Shown here: piece after piece, positions 20,401 to 35,400 of the stretch
How positions within the stretch are numbered: position 1 is the first letter of the stretch
Layout: each line of letters begins with the position of its first letter
NCBI GenBank assembly: GCA_014155875.1
Contig: JACEFZ010011406.1
Coordinates: 62,001-126,000 of the forward strand
Reading direction: 5' to 3'
Source of the DNA: Cepaea nemoralis
Taxonomy: Eukaryota > Mollusca > Gastropoda > Stylommatophora > Helicidae
Length of the DNA stretch: 64,000 nt
Translations under genes and position numbers: made by a program
The notes under the pieces: model-generated
Database searches by the model: none
Told to the model about the DNA's origin: nothing
The model's input: only the letters and a program-made list of their open reading frames with translations

Positions 20401-23400
20401 CAATCAATATTCCATATATAATTTACTCCTGGCATTGCTATTCTAGAGTTTTCCACATACACCCATATAAAACATATTATTTCTACTCCATGTAATCTCT
20501 TCCCAATATTACAAATTTATGTATTATATACATTTATTCTCACAGGGAACAGATCAAGGGGAAGACCTAGAAGCAAATACCTGGATGGCTTGGCCTCGTG
20601 GCATGGTCGAGACAGAAACACAGAGCTGATCCACGACTCTGGTGATCGAGTGAGATGGCAAAACATGACCGCCCACGCTTACCGGCATGGCACATGATGG
20701 ATGGATGGATGGATTCTCACAGGTCTTTACCAGGTCTTAATATCAAATATTTTATGTACGCAATAACTAAACAGTCTTATGCCAGACATTTCTATCATTA
20801 GCCAAGCCTGAAAATATCAGCTGTGGCTGGTAATAAAAGGAAAGAATCTTTACCATTACTTCTTGGGTGGTTTTTTTATATCAACAGTGTGGGTCCTCAC
20901 AGTTTGACCACTTTGAACGAGTTTTATACTGCCAAGTTGCGTCAAAGTAAACATGGCACATTTATTATAGAGTAATCATAGAGCCTCAACCTTCTCCTTT
21001 ACTTCATAATTTTTCTCATCTCTATCTTATTCTTCTCTTTATCTATATTATTTTGTCATATTCTAAAATAACCTAAAAAGTCTTCTATATTCAACAAAAC
21101 AACAAATTCACTATAATTTAAAACAGAAAACTTACCATAAACATATGAAATTGCAAGTGTTTCTGTGAGACCGATGACCAGCAGTGACCATGTAGATGCA
21201 TACGTGTCCATCAGATTTAGAAAATATGCACCTCCCTAGAGTATGCACATATGCTTGAAATAATATGGTAATGTTACAACCTTAGATACAGACTTTGGTA
21301 TACAAAAACAAAAAAGAAAAGAAAAAGAAACAAGTACTGTAGCAGGAACCTGCAAGGACCATCACATTTGTTAGGTTTGAGTGCACAAAGGAGTTGGCAG
21401 CAAGTCTTTTCCTTGCATAGCGAATGGTGAGTGTAGGCATCGAAGCCTTGACTGCCCGTGTTCATAGTAGATTTAGCATAACATCCTAGCCATTTCACCA
21501 AGGTGACTACTACTTCTGCATAAGATAAGTTTTATTAACACACTGAAATAAAAGCAAAGAAATGTCCAGGTTCAAGAAATGTTAGGAATAAAAAGAGAGT
21601 GAGGGAAGAAAAAAAGAGACCAATCAAATATTCTGGCCATATTACTTTATTAGAAGAAAAATAACACTCTTATAAAAACCACACTCAAAGGCAACATTTC
21701 ACAAGATAAAGAATATTTTCTGCAGTTTATTTTTATCAATGAGGTCTGGCAAAGAGTCCTTAAAAGCTTTATTGAGCCAATAAACTTCTTGAAACTTCTT
21801 CTTCTTCTGCGTTCATCTGGTGTTTTTTTGTGTCTCAGGACGTGATTGCGTTGTGCCTGTTTACAGCAGAGCTGCATTCTTGCACCGTTAGGCCAACACA
21901 TCCGACTTCTGCGGGCATTTGTTGACCGGGTTAACCTTCCCGGGATCCTAATGTACAGAAATGAAGCATGTACAAGTAGCAGACAAGTGAGGAATTATGT
22001 GGAAATTGCTGAGATATGGTTTTACATCAGAATAATGAGAACACAGTTGATGGGACGCAGAGGTGTTTCCAAGGCACCAGGGCCGGGTTATATACTGGCC
22101 AAGACCTACTAACATGTCATAGTCATGCGTCCTGGGCAACAGGTCCCTTCAGGGTCCTGGCTAAAGTCAGTAGGATTGTTGATTCCTCCGAAGTCGGAGA
22201 GTGTCTGCCTGCATGGCGAGGAACCACCAGTCTGCACACCAATAAGCCAGACATGGGACAACAGATACTCATGCAAACCTCAGGTCCTGTATGACATCAC
22301 ACTGATATTGGACAACAGGATGTCTTCATCCGACATACAGGACTTCATGCTGGGGATCGCACCCAGCACCTTCATTGTAGAGACAGCACTTAATTGACTA
22401 AATATGTTTTATAATCTATTTAGATTAATATATATCTTCAGAAATCTACTAATTCCTTTTCACTCTTTAACACAAGCAAGCAACACAGTGGATGGATAGA
22501 AAGAGGAATGAATATATATCTTGAAAGAAATGAACTGATAAATAGAACTGGCAACTGGCATCAGATGAAGTCAGTCCACATTCTTTGGGCATGTCATGAG
22601 AAGGGAAAAGCTGGAGTATGTCATCACAACAGGAAAGTTGGAGGGAAGGAGAAGCAAGAGGAGACCAAGAAAGAAGAGGCTGGACAATTTGACATCCTGG
22701 CATGGAGGAACATCAGTATCAGATATGACTGGTAACACAGGAGACAGAAGACTGTGGACAGACATGATCACCATCGCCACACAGCATGAACTATAAGAAG
22801 AAGATACACCATACTAGAGAGAACAGTTGAAGGCAGTCAAGAAAAAGCTAAACAGTGATACATGTGGGAAGATAACATTGATGGATGGACAAAACAAAAG
22901 TCTGTTAGAGAGTACCACTAGAGCAAGAGACTGAAAATTTTTGAAATCTACCAATCTACCTTAATTTTGGAGACAGCACTTGATTTTGGAGACAGCACTT
23001 GATTGACCAAATATATTTTCTAATATTTTTAGATTGATTTATATCTTCAGAAATCTACTAATTCCTTTTCACCCTTTAACAGACAAACAGCACAATAACT
23101 AAGTAAACATAAGTGAGTAGTAATGTCAAGGACTGTCCAGACATTGAGGCATACTGGGTATATGGTGCTAGATCCATATTTTGATAGACCAACTGGCACT
23201 GGATGGGTCATGTGATCATAATCATGCCGCTGGCTTTACCTCCCAGCACTTTTTATATTTCCCATTTAATTATATTGGAAACAACAAGCTGCCATAAGAT
23301 TTGATAAAGAAGTAGGTCAATATCAGCCTATTAAGAGAGGTGTGAGACAGGGATGTGTAATGTCTCCAGATCTTTTTTCCCTGTGCAGTGAAAATATTTT

Positions 23401-26400
23401 CAGAAATATAGAACAAATGGAAGGAATCAACATTGGGGGACAATACATCAATAAAATTAGATACGCAGATGATACAGACAATGAACAGGACCTGCAAAAT
23501 TTAGTAGATGCGATTGTTGCACACAGTGAACAACTAGGGTTAGAATTGAATTGTAAGAAGACACAGATTATGGTCGTCACTAGGAAGAAAGAAATACCAC
23601 AATGTAATATACAAGTAAATGGGCATATTCTTCAACAAGTGAATCGGTACAACTATCTCGGAACAGTCATAACATCTAATGGGAAATGCCTTGAAGAGAT
23701 TAGAACAAGAATTGCCATGGTGAAGGTAGCCTTTTGCAAGATGAAAAACATACTGACCAATAAAAAGATATCAATTGAAACGCGAAAAAGAGTGCTGAAT
23801 TGCTACATAGAACCTGTACTTTTACATGGATGTGAAGCGTGGACAATGAGCAGATAAGCTGAGAAACATCCGTTGGCTGTGGAAATGTGGTTTCTGAGGA
23901 AAATGCAAAGAATACCATGGACAAACAGAAAAACCAATGAACAAGTCCTTCAAGAAACAAATGAAGATTGTAAACTTATTAGAGACATTAGATGTAGGCA
24001 GTCCAAATCTTTTGGGCATGTTATGAGAAGAAATTAATTGGAGAACTTGGTGACAACTGGCAAGATCGAAGGGAACAGACCAAGGGAAAGACCAAGAATT
24101 AAATACCTGGATGGCTTGGCCACATGGCATAGCCAAGACAGAAACACGGAGCTGATCCACAACTCTGGTGATCGAGTGAGATGGCAGAATATGACCGCCC
24201 ACGCTTATCGGCATGGCACATGATGGATGGATGGATTTAAGGCAGGCCAGTCTGGAAGAGCAGGCTAATTTAAACAATCTACCTCAATGGAGATCTGAAT
24301 GTACGACAAACAGCTCGCAGCTGTTGACTTCTGCTGTGTGCGAAGAAGAAATCTATATTACTTTACATACATCTGATAATTTATATATTCAAAGATACAA
24401 GAATCAGCACCAAATATATTAGTTTAGTTTAGTTTAGTCGACGGATCAACATCATGGCACACGGGTGTAACCCATAAGTGCTCCGTTCTTCTCCTAACTC
24501 AAGCCTGAGTCCGGAGAAACTCAGCTCAGTGCACAACCTCCGTAGCACCGGCAAGAATCCTGAAATACTTTGGGTAGATTTTTAACTAGAAATTTTGCCT
24601 GAGCAGCGCTGTTAGGCTACTCTTTTTCGATTTCCATCTGCCAAGGGATTTTTTACGTGCGCAACAATACACAAGGGTGTCCGATCTCACTACCCAGAGA
24701 CCAGGGTAAATTTTATTACTAGAATTCCACGTGAAAAAATCCCGGTCCTCACCGGGGGTTGAGGCGGACACCACAACTCGACACCACTCAGCCCCCCCAT
24801 CCCCCAAATATATTAGGAGCCTTCAGTGTCAACTGCCAAATGCATAATTAGTCCAAAACATTGTCTTAGTAAACCAACGAAAATGGGAAATAGAATCAGT
24901 GAGTGAGCTTTACTAGAACACAATCACAAGTGACAACGTGTGATTGTTTTTTGGAACACAATCATAGGTGACAAAGTGTGATTGTTTTCTGGAACACAAT
25001 CATAGGTGACAAAGTGTGATTGTTTTCTGGAACACAATCATAGGTGACAAAGTGTGATTGTTTTATGGACCACAACCACAAGTGACAAAGTGTGACTGTT
25101 TTATGGACCACAACCACAAGTGACAAAGTGTGACTGTTTTATGGAACACAACCACAAGTGACAAAGTGTAATTGTTTTTTGGAACACAACCACAAGTGAC
25201 AAAGTGTGACTGTTTTCTGGAACACAACCGCAAGTGACAAAGTGTGATTGTCTTCTAGTAAAGCTCACGATTCTACTTCTGATTTTCATTGATTCACTGA
25301 CTGCATTTTTACAGCTTTACTGCAGTTCCACCAATTTCATTTCTAATGACACTGACATATTTCCTCTTATACTCCCATCTGAAACTTACATTTGTTGTAA
25401 GTGGAAGACCCAGTAAGAACATTGCAGCACAAAAAACTAATGTTGCCAACAGTTTTCTGGCTCTGTAAGATGGCCACTGGTCCAGAAAACTTGTTAATAC
25501 TGTCTCAACCATAGTAAACTGTAGAAGAGAAATATGTAACAAAATATGATAATACTGTCTTAATCATAGTAAACTGTATTAAAAAAGTCGCTTAAAAGTT
25601 GACATGGTCGACTTCATTGTACCGGGTTTTATCCCATATGGTTCTGTCTCTTTTCGTAGCGCGGAAAGCGTCGCACAAAGCACAAACTCCGTAGCTCTAG
25701 CGACGACCCACAAGAGTCTCCGAAAAATTTCACTCGTGAACCAAAGGACACGGCCCAGAATCGAACCCACAACCTTCGGAGCCCGAGTCAAATGGCTTGA
25801 CCACTTCGCCACTGAGACTCCAAAGACTGTATAAGAGTAATATGTAACAAAATATGTTAATACTTTCTCAACCACAGTAAACTGTGTAATAAAATAAAAT
25901 ATTTTTATACTGTCTCAACCTTAGTAAACTGTAAAGTAACGAATAATAATAATATGCAACAAAACTTAGTTGAAGACTGGAGAAAATTATGAAAATTTAA
26001 AATAGAATTGAATTTCCCATGATATAAATAATGTGTTAACAAAAATAAAGTTAACACAACTAATGTAAACGTTATATTAATCTGCATACAATGCAAGCAT
26101 TATACTGTGGGTAACTTGAAACTGCTCTCATTTAATACAAGATACCTTCAGATTTTTCATAACACTGGTACTAAGTGTCTTCTTCTTATAGTCCACGCTG
26201 TGTGGTGTTGGTGATCATGTCCGTCCACAGAATTCTCATGTACCACCAATCATTTCTGATATTGATGTCCCTTCATGCCATGAAGTCAAGCTGTCTAGCT
26301 CTACCCCTGCCTCTCCTCCCCTCCAACTTTCCCCTTCTCGTGACATACTAAAATTGTGGACCGCCTTCTTCTGATGCAAGTAACCAGTTACCTTTGTGGG

Positions 26401-29400
26401 TTCATTTCTTTCAAGAAATATTAATTATTCTTTCTACCCATCGATGGTGTTCTGATAATTCTTCTTCTATTATTATTATTATTTTTGTTTGCGCTCGCTC
26501 GCTTTGACCTCAAGTATAGTCCATACACACTATTTATAGTAGTGATGGACTGAATTTTGCATGTGGATTAGCTTTTCCTATTAACAGTGTCTCTCACCAT
26601 CAGGCGAACCTACTCCGACTTCAGAGGTACTTGTAATTTACATCCCCAAGTCAAGGACAACAGGTCAACATTTTAGTCCAGCTGTCCTGTATAGGGGTTG
26701 AACCCCTAACCTCGGCATCAACACATCAAATGTTTAAGAACACGCGTTCTTACCAATTCGACCATGCTGACCTGCATAATTCTTCTATAAAATCACAGCT
26801 CCACAAAATGTTTCATTTGTTTGTTAGTTGTCCGTGATTCACTTTCGCACATCAGGATTTGCTCAATATAGGTCTTAAAAACTCTTTTCCTCACCTGGAC
26901 AAGGTAAACTGCAGAGAATATTCTTCTCCTTGTGTTCAGATATCATGTGCAAGGCATAAAAAAAGGAGGTAGTATTCCATCACTTTCGTTTTTGGCAAGA
27001 CCATACTCATCAGTGTCAGTAGCATTGACCTCTTTAAAGAGATCTTCTGCCTACTGTTGTGAAACTTGAGCCCATAACCAACAAAAATCTGTCGGCTGCT
27101 GCTCCCCAACTTCATTCAGCAACTTCCCCCTTGGTTTCTGGTTACCCTGATTAGGGGGCACGGGGGAGGGGCCTTAATGGTAAAGTAAAGGAGTAAAGGA
27201 CCCTTTCACATGTCTTAAGGCTCATTGGGCCTCGTCACCCATATTATTTATAGACCATTTACATTTGGTGTGTTATGTGATCACTATTACACAGGCCACC
27301 TTGACGACCCCCCCCCCCCCCCCCCCCCCCCTTCCCAGGACATTTCCTGGTACACTATTTGGGCGGACCAACCTGAAAGCCCAGGTCAATAAAAACATAT
27401 TCATGCCCATGCAGACTGACCCTGTGACAACCAGGCTGACAGGTGAGTGTCTAGCCACTGTACACATATGATATAGCATCCTGGGGTAGTAGATTGGATG
27501 CGAAGGGTGAAAAACTTAAAGCACCCACAGGTATGTTAAGCATATCACAAATCCTGAATAAGTTGAAAATTGAAAAGTGCACACCAAACAGGCTGCTCCC
27601 CAAAATTTTAAATTTAGAAAGTTTACCCATGAAAGAAATATTGATAGCACATGTGATTCTGGAATACAAATATCTGAATCCTCAGCAATGGTATGGAGTT
27701 TATGCACTGAGCTGAGAGTCCCCTGGTGTGATCTATGGGAGAAGACTGAGTCCATATGGAGAGATCTGTGAGTGTCAATGAACGCGATATGTTACCAACA
27801 CCAAATAGGCACACCACTTCTGACAAGTTCTTGGCTAATGATGAATGTAATGGATGTTAGTTAATAATAATGATCATACAAGTGCAGGATAAATAATGAT
27901 TGAAGTTTAATCTTAATTCTTACCTGACTATCTAATCCTAGTAAAATCAACATGAAGAAAAACAGAAATGACCAAAATGGTGGTGCAGGAAGTTTGGTCA
28001 CAGCTTCTGGGTACACAATAAATGCCAAACCAGGACCTGTGAGTTTAAAAAAAAAACGACTAGAAAATGTGTGTCTCTTCATTAGTCATCCATTGTTTCT
28101 TTATTCAGTTCACATATTTTACAAGGAGAAGTTTTAATGATATGTTGTATACAGTGCATACTTGATAAGGCGAACTCACCTGGGACCCAAGAAATTGTTC
28201 TTTTAATCAGAAATTCCTCTTATAAGAGACAAGAGAAAAAGAAGAAACATTTTTCTTCACAACAAAAATTCGCCACATCTGAGATCGTCTTAAGCGGTTT
28301 GCACTGTACTACTTTCCCAATCATGTAAATGCCACCCAGTATGATCTAGTAACATTAAGCATTATGAAATGTGGGCATCAAAGGAGTTGCAAAATTTTGA
28401 CTGTTGTGCATGCATAAGTTATAGTAAAGAATTTTATAGTAAGTAATTGTCTGGAAACTGTACAGTCAACAGGCCATAACAATCCAGCCTTGTCTAACGC
28501 CCAGTACCTGTCAAGCTGTGCAGAAAATGTGGGTTGTGTAATGTATTTGATGAATAAAAAATACATTCTCAAATTTGATGAAGCTTCTACCATTATGTGT
28601 TCAAAACCCCTGTTTTGCAGACAGAAGGACTTGGTAGTGAATCTGTAATTACTATAGGGATAACCAATGGCTCACATGAGAACAGCATCAGAAACTGTGT
28701 GCATTATGTATTTCTGTCAGAAAAAGATTCATCCATTCACTTCATATGATATGTAACTCTGGTGTCTTCTCTGATTCCAACTTCTGTCCTCTACTCCTAT
28801 GAGAGAGAGATCAATGCCCACAAATGTTTTATTCATGCTAGTCCAACAGCATCAACAATTCCAACTTCTGTCCTCTACTGCTATGAGAGATCAATGCCTG
28901 TGAATGTATTATTCATGCTATTCCAACGGCATCAAAGATTCCCTAACATAGGAGCTGTGGCTGTGAGGTCATGGTGTTAGCCTCGGGCTCAGAAGTTACC
29001 GGATTCATTCCCAGCATAGGACTGGGCATTTCCCCAAGAACTACTGGTATCTTCTTCTTCTTCTTCTTCGTTCATCCGGAGTTTTTTTCCGGATGTGACT
29101 GCGTTGTGCCTATTTACAGCAGAGCTGCGTTCTTGCGCCGTTAGGCCGACACATCCGACTTCTGCGGGCATTTGTTGACAGGGTTAACCTTCCCGGCTAC
29201 TGGTATCTAATATTCCATAGGTCAGCATGACCGAATGGATAAGAACACGTGTTCTTAAACATCTGGTGTGCTAATGTCGAGGTAAGGGGTTCAACCCCTA
29301 CACCAGACTTGGAATAAAATGTTGATCTATTGTCCTTGACTTGGGGACGTTCATTAGAAGTACCTCTGAAGTCGGAGTGAGTTCGCCTGATGATCGAGGG

Positions 29401-32400
29401 ACACTGTTAATAGGTGAAGCTAATCCACACTGCAAGATTCAGTTCAGCACTACAAGAAATAGTGTGCATGGACTGCACTTGAGCTCAAAGTCAGTGAGTG
29501 CAAAAAAAAAGATTATATCCCAAGTCCCACTAATCTGGTTGGTAGTTTGATAGGATGCCTTGCCTCCTCAGATTAGGACAAAAAAAAGGAGGTCCCATAT
29601 GCAAGTTTCATGGCAAGTTATAAATATAAATTATCAGGAAAGAAAACTAAACATGGGTTGACAAAGCTGGTTTCCTTGGACAGAATCTATCTAGAGGAAC
29701 CTTATACAAATGTATGCTGAAGTCAGACTCATTGACTTTTGGGGTGCATACACAGATGTGATGCACTCCCCTGGGAGGAAGAAGAAGAAGAAGAAGAAGA
29801 AGAAGAAGAAGAAGAAGAAGAAGAAGAAGAAGAAGAAGAAGAAGAAGAAGAAGAAGAAGAAGAAGAAGAAGAAGAAGAAGAAAGGTTCCACAAGAACTGA
29901 TATTTCTGATCGCAATCCATTAGTCACGATGCAGCTTGTTGTTTCTACACATAAAGTGCAAAACAATATACCTATCCTTTCTCTAACATATCACCATTAA
30001 AACATTACTATCAAAAGTATTCTTTTCAGGAATCTTCCATTCTCTGTGCTGACCCTAGCACATGCACTATTTTCTCTACTGGCATACATTTGTGGTGATA
30101 ACTTCAAGAGCATGATAGTCACATGTAAATTATGCCAACATTCTGCATTCTATTTAATGCACCATGACTTGTCTTAGATCTTACTGTAAGACCTGTCTAT
30201 ATGTGCTACAAATTCTTGCTGTGGTATTACCTAAGGCCTCTTTCAACATTTGTGATGGTTTCTCCTGCATGAGCTGCAATGTTATTTACTCATTATTTGT
30301 TGACATTGTGGTATTAAATAGATTGCTGAGGCATATTGTTGAGGCATTCTAGCCACTGTGCTGCCACGCCACATTGGGTAAATGATGCTAGCTCCATATT
30401 TGTATACTAATGACATTCAATGAGTGATGAGATCAATATCATGTCGGCCGATCGTCAAAATTGTTCATTGCATATCCTTTACAGGACATCACAGTCAACT
30501 CCAGCAGTTTTTGGCTGTTTGTGATGTCTTGGCAAGTTTATGTTCAGTAGTTTGCCATTGCTTTCTGAACGACTGGCACTCATATCATTTTATAAAACAC
30601 CAACGCAAGGTGAGCTGTGTTTCAAATGCGGTATGCAGGATTACAAACTGCGTCCGTAACCCCTTCGCCATGGAGCCGGCTGGCTGCCTGTACCTCCCAT
30701 AAAACTGTCCTGCTACCCATTTTAGGCTGGGTTGACCTGGGAGGTAGACAAAGATACTTCTTCTTCTTCTTCTTCGTTCATCCGGAGTTTTTTTTTCGGA
30801 TGTGATTGCGTTGTGCCTGTTTACAGCAGAGCTGCGTTCTTGCGCCGTTAGGCCGACACATCCGACTTCTGCGGGCATTTGTTGACCGGGTTAACCTTCC
30901 CGGGGGTTTCTTAGGACCTTTGACTCTCACTGTTGTGGTGTTATCTCCCATCCTAGCTGGCCCATATAGAACAGCCAAAGACATCCTGGTCGGCCCTCAA
31001 GGGAAGGCAGGGGCAGACCATGGGCATTCCCCGCCATCCAAGGAGGCTTCCATACTTGCAGAGCCAACACACAGCGCTCTGGTACTGGGCTCACCCAAGG
31101 AATCGTCACGTCCTGCACATGGCTGCTTAGCCTCACTTCCGTATATTGGGCCTTCCGTTCACCATAGGCTGTTCTTCCGGAAACCAGAAGAATGCAGTGT
31201 GCAGATGACATCCACACAGTGAGCTTTCGATTCGGACTTTCCGCACTAATGGATTTGCTATCCGAGCAATATTCCATTTCGTGCCACTAGGACACTTTTC
31301 CACCTTTTATGAAAGCCCACACAGTGAGCTTTTGATTCAGGACTTTCCACGTAATGGATCTCCTATCCAGCAATATTCCATTTCATGCCTCTGGGAGGCT
31401 TTTGTAACCGACATACCTGTGGTATGAAGTGTGGCAGTCTGAATACTTCTTCATACACCTTTAAATGTCAACCTGTATGTAGTTAAAGTAAGCTACGGTC
31501 AACTTGAGCTTGTTGATATCTCCATAGAGCTTGTCCTCTAATGAAGCAGGTGTGGGCCAAAATATTTTTCTCTGTTCTGCATATATTGGGCAATCCTGAA
31601 GCAAATGTTTTGCTGTCATTTTTCCAGTTCGACAATTACATTCATCGGTATCTCCTATCTTTAGTTTATTGAACAAGTGGTATTTCAGCCTGTTATGTCC
31701 TGTGCGGAGTCTGAAGATTGCTACTTGTTCTCTTCTGTCGAGTTTGTAATATGCATCATCCTTCTGGTGGCCTGGATGCTCTGATTCCCATTTGGTTCTA
31801 TAGGTGCTTTTTATCAACCTCTTTGCCTCATTATAGGTTATGTCTATGTCAGGCTGTGGTAGTCGTCCGCCCTCTTTTGCCAGTCTGTCAGCCTCTTCAT
31901 TTCCAGGTATACTGCAATGTGATGGGATCCACTGTATTACAACTTTTTTGGATTTCTGGCATAGACCATGGAGTGCTGCTCTTAGGTCAGCTATTTCTGT
32001 GCTGTTATTGCTCTTCAGTATTGAGACAGCTGACTTTGCATCTGTGAAGATAGCTATTTGCTTCTCTTTATTTTCCTCCATCAAGGAGCATTTCTGCTGC
32101 AGTTTTCAGAGCCTCTACCTCCGCTTTGAAGTTACTTGAAAATTTTCCAGTTGCCACTGAATGTTTTTATTTCACTCCATTTTTTAGATTTAGGAGAATT
32201 CCTCCTCCTCCATTCTCTATTGAATTTTTGGCTGATCCATCTGTATATGCATGGGTCCAATTGCTGCTTGGGTAATGTTCTTTTATGTAGTTTAGGGTTA
32301 TTTCTCTTCTTTCGGTTTCATGCTGAGTGTTCTTTTTCTCAATACCAGGAATGTTTTCTATCATCTCAGGCAGTTGCTGCTGTCTCCAAGCTGGGAACTT

Positions 32401-35400
32401 GTCTGCATTGTAATGGGTTTGACTGTTGATATGTTAAGTATAGGATCTGCCCTAATCTTTCGTTTTGCAGTTTCTACAAAGTTGCTACGCTTCAGTCTTC
32501 CCTTTCCAAAACCACTAAACCTTTATACATAGGGTGGTCTGTCAATCTTCTAAATTTTTCTGCTTGTTGCTGGGCTCTGCTATCTCTTCTATCCTGCATT
32601 GGTTGTAAACAAGTGATCTTTTCTAAGTTCATTAATAGGCGTTGTCTTCAGGCTTCCAGTTATGATTCGCATTCCTTGATTTTGGACTCTACTTATTTTG
32701 TTAAAGTTTGACTTAGCTGCTGTTGCCCAAGCTGCAATGCCATATTCCAGTACTGGCCTCACCCGTCCAGTATATAACTTCTTGAGAACTTTCTCATCTG
32801 CTCCCCACGTTGTACCAGCAAGCTTTTTCATGATTGCCATTCTTTGCCTTGCTCTTGTTCGATTTTTCTCAACCTGTGTCTTCCATGTCAGGCGACGATC
32901 AAAGGTGACTCCGAGATAGTTTGGATTTTCTTCATGGCGCAATATTTTTCCATTCAATACCAGCTTAGGTTGTTGAGTTTTATTTGAGAGGGAGAACACT
33001 GTGCATGTTGTTTTCTCCTCACTTATCTTCACTAGCCATGATTTTGACCAGTCCTCTAGTGCTAATAAGGCTTGCTGTATTCTGCTGTTAGCTGTACTAA
33101 TATATTCTTCAGATGTCCATATGGCTAGGTCATCTGCAAAGGATGATGTGTGTACTCTGGCTGGAAAATTTTCTGTGATGTCAGTTTATATATGCTAGGA
33201 ATAATGTTGGTGAAAGAACTCCTCCTTGGGGGACACCTTGCTCCAACAGCATCATTTTGCTGGTTTGTCCTTGTACTTTTGTCCTGGCAGTTCTGTTCTC
33301 AAGGTAGTGGCTGATCCATTTGTACATTTTTCCACAAACATGCATTTTTTGCAGTTTTACTTTCAGTCCTTCCTTCCATACTTTATCAAATGCTTTTTCT
33401 AAATCTATCCAGACTGCTAGTGTGTGCTTTTTCTCTTGGAAGGCATCCTCTATTTCCTGAGCTATATAGGTTATTTGATCTTCAGTGGATCTGTACTTTC
33501 TGAATCCTTGTTAGCCTGCCATTGATAATGCGTTCCATTAATTTTCCTACACAGCTAAGTAGACTGATAGGTCGATAGCCATTTGGTTCTTCCAGGTCTT
33601 TTCCTTTCTTTGGGATTGGTATTAGTATAGCTTCCTTCCATGCCTGTGGGACTATTCCCCTCTTCCAGCTGTAATTTAGGACTGCTAGTAGTTTCTTTTT
33701 GCCTTAGTGCCTAGTCCTATTAGCATTTCATTGTGATTCCATCCTTTCCTGGTGATTTCTTCTTTTTTAGGGTATTCATTGCCTGTTCCATTTCTTCCAT
33801 TGTTAGATTTGCCATCATATATTCTGCTGCTGTCTCTGTATTTGTATGATGTATCTGTTTGTCTTTGATTGCTTTCTTCTGTTCGGTTGTAATATCAATG
33901 TGGTTTGCATTTGCATAGTGTTCCATTAGTGCATTTGCAGCCTTTTTTCCTGTAAGCAAGGCATTTCCTTGTTTAATTGTTATTTGTTTGTTGCTAGGTC
34001 CTTCATTGTTCATGGCTTTCACTAGTTTCCATAGTTTGTTTCCATCCCTGTCAAAATTCAGGTTTTCTGTTTTTTCCCTCCAACAATCTCTTGTTGTTTG
34101 ATTTACTGTTCTTTTATATTTTGCTGAGATGGCTTTGAGAGAGATATTCGCTTCAATTGTTTGTTCTCTCTCTGCTGTCTTCCTGGCATCTTCAACTTTG
34201 TCCTCCAAACTTTGTAGTTCTTCAGTCCAGTATGGTTTGTAATTTTTCCTCGCTCCTCTTGGAATGGACTCAGTGGCTGCCTGTATTATCGCTCTGTTTA
34301 GACTTTCCACCATTTGCTTTATGTTGCCATATCGTGTATTTATGTTTTCACAATATTTGTCTGTTAGTATGGCAAATCTGTCCCAATCTGCTCGTTTGTA
34401 ATTCCAGCGGGGCAAGGGCTTTTGCTCCTGTGGAACATACTCCATATTCATTACAAGCTTGATTGGTCTGTGGTCACTACCTGCTAATTGGTTCAGCACA
34501 TGGCGATCAATTTTGTGGAGGATGTCTCCTGTGCAGAAAGCTAAGTCTGGAGTAGAAGTGGTAAGCCATCTTCTGGAGTAGAAGCTCGGTGTGTCATCCG
34601 TTGTGTTGAGTAGATGGAGATTTGAGTCTATTTCCCAGTCCTCCACTTCATCTCCTCTTTTGTCAGTATCTGGGTATCCCCATCTTTCTGAACGGCTATT
34701 AAAGTCTCCGACAATAATGCAGTTTGTGTCAGTTATTTTCATGTTTGAGAGTGTAAGGTCCTTATCTGCTGGGCTATACAGATTGTAGATTCTTATTTTC
34801 ACGTCCTTTATCATTATATCAACACCTATAATTTCCGTTTGGTTGTCAGAGATCACAGATACTTCGCTGCAAGGTATTGTATTTCGTGTAAGTATTAGAA
34901 CTCCTCCTTTGTGTCCTTCGCGGTCGAAACGTGTGGCCTGATATCCTCTGACTGAGAATTTGTGATTGGCGTTGAGGTGTCTCTCTTGAATGCATGCCAC
35001 ATCTATTCTATCTTTTTGAAGACGCTGTGTTAGGGAGTCTTTCTTCTTGTAAACTCCTTCGGCATTCCACTGTAGTATGTTGAGTGTCCGGGGTATTTGG
35101 TCAATAGCTCTTAACCTACTCCTCTGTGCCTTGACTCCACAGCACAGGGGAAGGTGACCACCAGTAGTCATGGGTGGACCCCCTAGAGGCAGGGGGCCCG
35201 GCACTATCGCCGCCTGATGGGACTTCACGGGATTAGCACCATAACGATTAATTTTGATTTGTGACATCATGAATTAAGTTACGTTGCACTGCTTTGTCAA
35301 GCCTGTGGCTCAGTACATCCGATTTCGACAAGCATTTATTCGGGATGCTTTCCCTAGCCTTTGACTGTCCCCAGTCTACCTACAAGGCAGCAGGTTTTAC

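Noticed and set aside
21274..21501. Minus-strand 75-codon frame in intron 12's flank as an extra exon
   Set aside because: No SLC6 similarity and no suitable splice sites; exons 11 and 12 already join in phase.
27309..27330. Poly-C run (and poly-G run 41703-41720) as a structural motif
   Set aside because: Inside SINE-type repeats; length is likely unreliable and no G-quadruplex pattern with loops is present.
27494..27830. Frame beginning M-D-A-K-G-E as a gene
   Set aside because: Similar reading appears in reverse at 45940-46176; it is the core of a decayed F2-type SINE with stops.
29710..30000. Lys-rich and Ser-rich open frames through the GAA tract
   Set aside because: A pure triplet repeat is open in every frame; no start context, splice sites or flanking coding signal.
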